From Pseudomonas putida (lineage in GTDB: Bacteria; Pseudomonadota; Gammaproteobacteria; Pseudomonadales; Pseudomonadaceae), in contig CP124529.1 in assembly GCA_029953615.1 (NCBI GenBank), positions 4,526,501 to 4,590,500 on the forward strand: a stretch of 64,000 nucleotides of DNA, in the 5' to 3' direction. The notes under the pieces are model-generated. The model saw only the letters and a program-made list of their open reading frames with translations. It was not told where the DNA came from and made no database searches. The position numbers were made by a program, and so were the translations under genes. The first letter of the stretch is position 1, and each line of letters starts with the position of its first letter. Positions 62,862 to 64,000 of this stretch are shown piece after piece.

Positions 62862-63634
62862 CCCGCAGCGCCTGGGTGCTGGCCTTGGCATTGTTCGCCG
62901 TGCAAGCCAGCGCAGGGCAACCGGTGCGCTACTGCGACTACCCGGTGTACCCGCCGATTTCCTGGAGTGACGGCCACCAGGTGCGCGGCCTGGCCCCCAC
63001 CGTGGTGCGAGAGCTGTTCGCGCGCATGGGCCATGAGGTGCAGACCGTGGTGCTGGGCAACTGGAAGCGTTGCCTGATGGACGCCGCCGCCGGGCGAGTG
63101 GACGTGGTGCTGGCCTATAACAGCGACCAGCGTGACCAGCGCATGCGCTTTTCCACGGTGCCGGTGGTGCGCGAGGAAGTGGCGGTGTTCTACAACCGCC
63201 TGCGGCCGGTGCAGTTCCAGCGCCTTGAGGACCTGGCCGGCTACCGCGGCGGCCTGCTGTACGGCGAAAGCTACGGCGCCGAGTTCGACCGCTTCGTCGC
63301 CCGCCACCAGAACATCGAACGGGTGTCGTCCAGCCAGCAGAACTTCGGCAAGCTGATCCGTGGGCGCATCGACTACGTGATCCAGGAGCGGCGCACCGGC
63401 CAGCTGTTCATCGAAAACCTGCCCGGGGCGCAGGACATCCGCGTATTGCCCACGGCCCTGAGCGTGGACTACTTGCGTGTTGCAGTATCACGGCAATCGC
63501 CATTGAGCCAGCATATGGATGAAATCGACGCGCAGCTGCGGCGCATGAACCAGGCCGGCGAGATCGAGCGCTGGCTGGAACAAAGCGAAGTGACCTACCG
63601 CGACATGATCAACCTGCCGGCGGATACCCGATGA
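62858..63634 (+). CDS. Periplasmic solute-binding protein (family 3) in a two-component operon
   Basis: A 258-residue protein with a signal peptide (ending VQASAG) and an amino-acid-binding-type fold (YPPISWSDGHQVRGLAPTVVRELFARMGHEVQ, RVDVVLAYNSDQRDQRMRFS, RIDYVIQERRTGQLFI). No ABC permease or ATPase lies beside it. It sits between the response regulator and the sensor kinase with ATGA overlaps on both sides, so it probably delivers a ligand signal to the kinase rather than taking up nutrients. Confidence 0.87.
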   Translation: MTRSAWVLALALFAVQASAGQPVRYCDYPVYPPISWSDGHQVRGLAPTVVRELFARMGHEVQTVVLGNWKRCLMDAAAGRVDVVLAYNSDQRDQRMRFSTVPVVREEVAVFYNRLRPVQFQRLEDLAGYRGGLLYGESYGAEFDRFVARHQNIERVSSSQQNFGKLIRGRIDYVIQERRTGQLFIENLPGAQDIRVLPTALSVDYLRVAVSRQSPLSQHMDEIDAQLRRMNQAGEIERWLEQSEVTYRDMINLPADTR

Positions 63635-64000
63635 ACCACCGGCGCACCGATGGCCTGCTGCGCCGCCTGCTGCTGTTCATCCTGCTGTTCAGCCTGTGCT
63701 TCACGGTGCTGGCCAGCTCGGTGCAGCTGTACTTTGAATACCGCCGCGAAATGCGCGATATCGAGGCGCGCATGGCATTGATCCGCGCCGGCTACCTGGC
63801 CAGCCTTGAGCGCAGCCTGTGGGACCTGGACGAGGCCCAGCTGGATACGCAACTGCGCGGCCTGGTGGACTTTTCCGATGTCGCCCGGGTGCGCCTGGTC
63901 AGCGACGATTTCCAGCTGCTGCGCGGTGCCGCCGAGCCCAAGGGCCCGCTGCGCATCGAACGCTTCCCGCTCGATTACCAGCCGCCCTCGGGGCCGGCCA
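63631..64000 (+). CDS. Sensor histidine kinase, N-terminal part (right edge)
   Basis: The first 123 residues are visible: a membrane helix (about residues 10-32, LLRRLLLFILLFSLCFTVLASSVQL), then a periplasmic sensor stretch (EYRREMRDIEARMALIRAGYLASLERSLWDLDEAQLDTQLRGLVD). The rest is outside the window, so the kinase domain is inferred from the operon. The start overlaps the binding-protein stop (ATGA). Confidence 0.8.
   Translation, partial: MNHRRTDGLLRRLLLFILLFSLCFTVLASSVQLYFEYRREMRDIEARMALIRAGYLASLERSLWDLDEAQLDTQLRGLVDFSDVARVRLVSDDFQLLRGAAEPKGPLRIERFPLDYQPPSGPA

Overview
The window is GC-rich and densely coded. It looks like a chromosome segment of the Pseudomonas putida group. The reasons are pyoverdine genes, many paired REP elements of the P. 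putida type, an MvaT/Tur nucleoid protein, OprD-family porins, and blocks whose order I recall from P. putida KT2440 (turB-porin-cobF, glcDEFG-glcB-glcC, vanAB-vanR-porin-vanK-mrdA). No rRNA, tRNA or CRISPR array was recognised.

Layout. 1-7.4 kb, minus strand: pvdA (pyoverdine ornithine hydroxylase, with a perfect PvdS promoter motif), then fpvGHJKCDEF, which removes iron from ferripyoverdine in the periplasm; fpvF runs off the left edge. 7.4-10.2 kb: FlxA-like protein, PbpG, histidine kinase. 10.3-13.5 kb: a small phage-derived island with a PL7 alginate-lyase-like gene, a DUF1654 gene behind a LexA box, an S24-type repressor, a holin-like protein and a lambda-R-type endolysin. Matching TTAGC-N5-GCTAA operators lie in the PL7 and lysis promoters. 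13.5-19.4 kb: housekeeping genes including gloA, an MvaT-family gene, a porin and cobF. 19.6-26.1 kb: a signalling operon (hybrid kinase, CheR, CheB, REC-kinase, REC). 26.2-30.1 kb: thiolase, 3-hydroxyacyl-CoA dehydrogenase, TetR and AraC. 30.2-34.3 kb: AhpD-like protein, a frameshifted deaminase, MFS transporter, MocR regulator. 34.5-42 kb: the glycolate/glyoxylate system glcDEFG, glcB and the regulator glcC with its operator pair. 43.4-46.2 kb: sfnECR for organosulfur use. 46.6 kb: PBP2. 48.7-54.9 kb: vanillate uptake and demethylation under four TGGATCCA (VanR-type) operators. 55-59 kb: an AttEFGH-like ABC system with a lipoprotein. 59.3-60.55 kb: an IS110-family element inserted in a REP unit; its left end appears to encode a bridge RNA whose four guide segments can be matched to donor and target. 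60.6-64 kb: enoyl-CoA hydratase, TetR, and a response regulator / periplasmic binding protein / sensor kinase operon cut by the right edge.

How the parts work together. The pyoverdine block recovers iron. The glc and van blocks are self-contained catabolic modules with local regulators, and sfn is a sulfur-scavenging module. The 10.3-13.5 kb island looks like a repressor-controlled lysis module with a possible cargo enzyme.

Caution on quality. Five otherwise intact genes (DUF1654, nucleoside deaminase, sfnC, vanB, ABC ATPase) each carry exactly one extra base. The uniform +1 pattern suggests sequencing or assembly errors at least as much as real gene decay. Family names come from reading the translated sequences; no database search was run.
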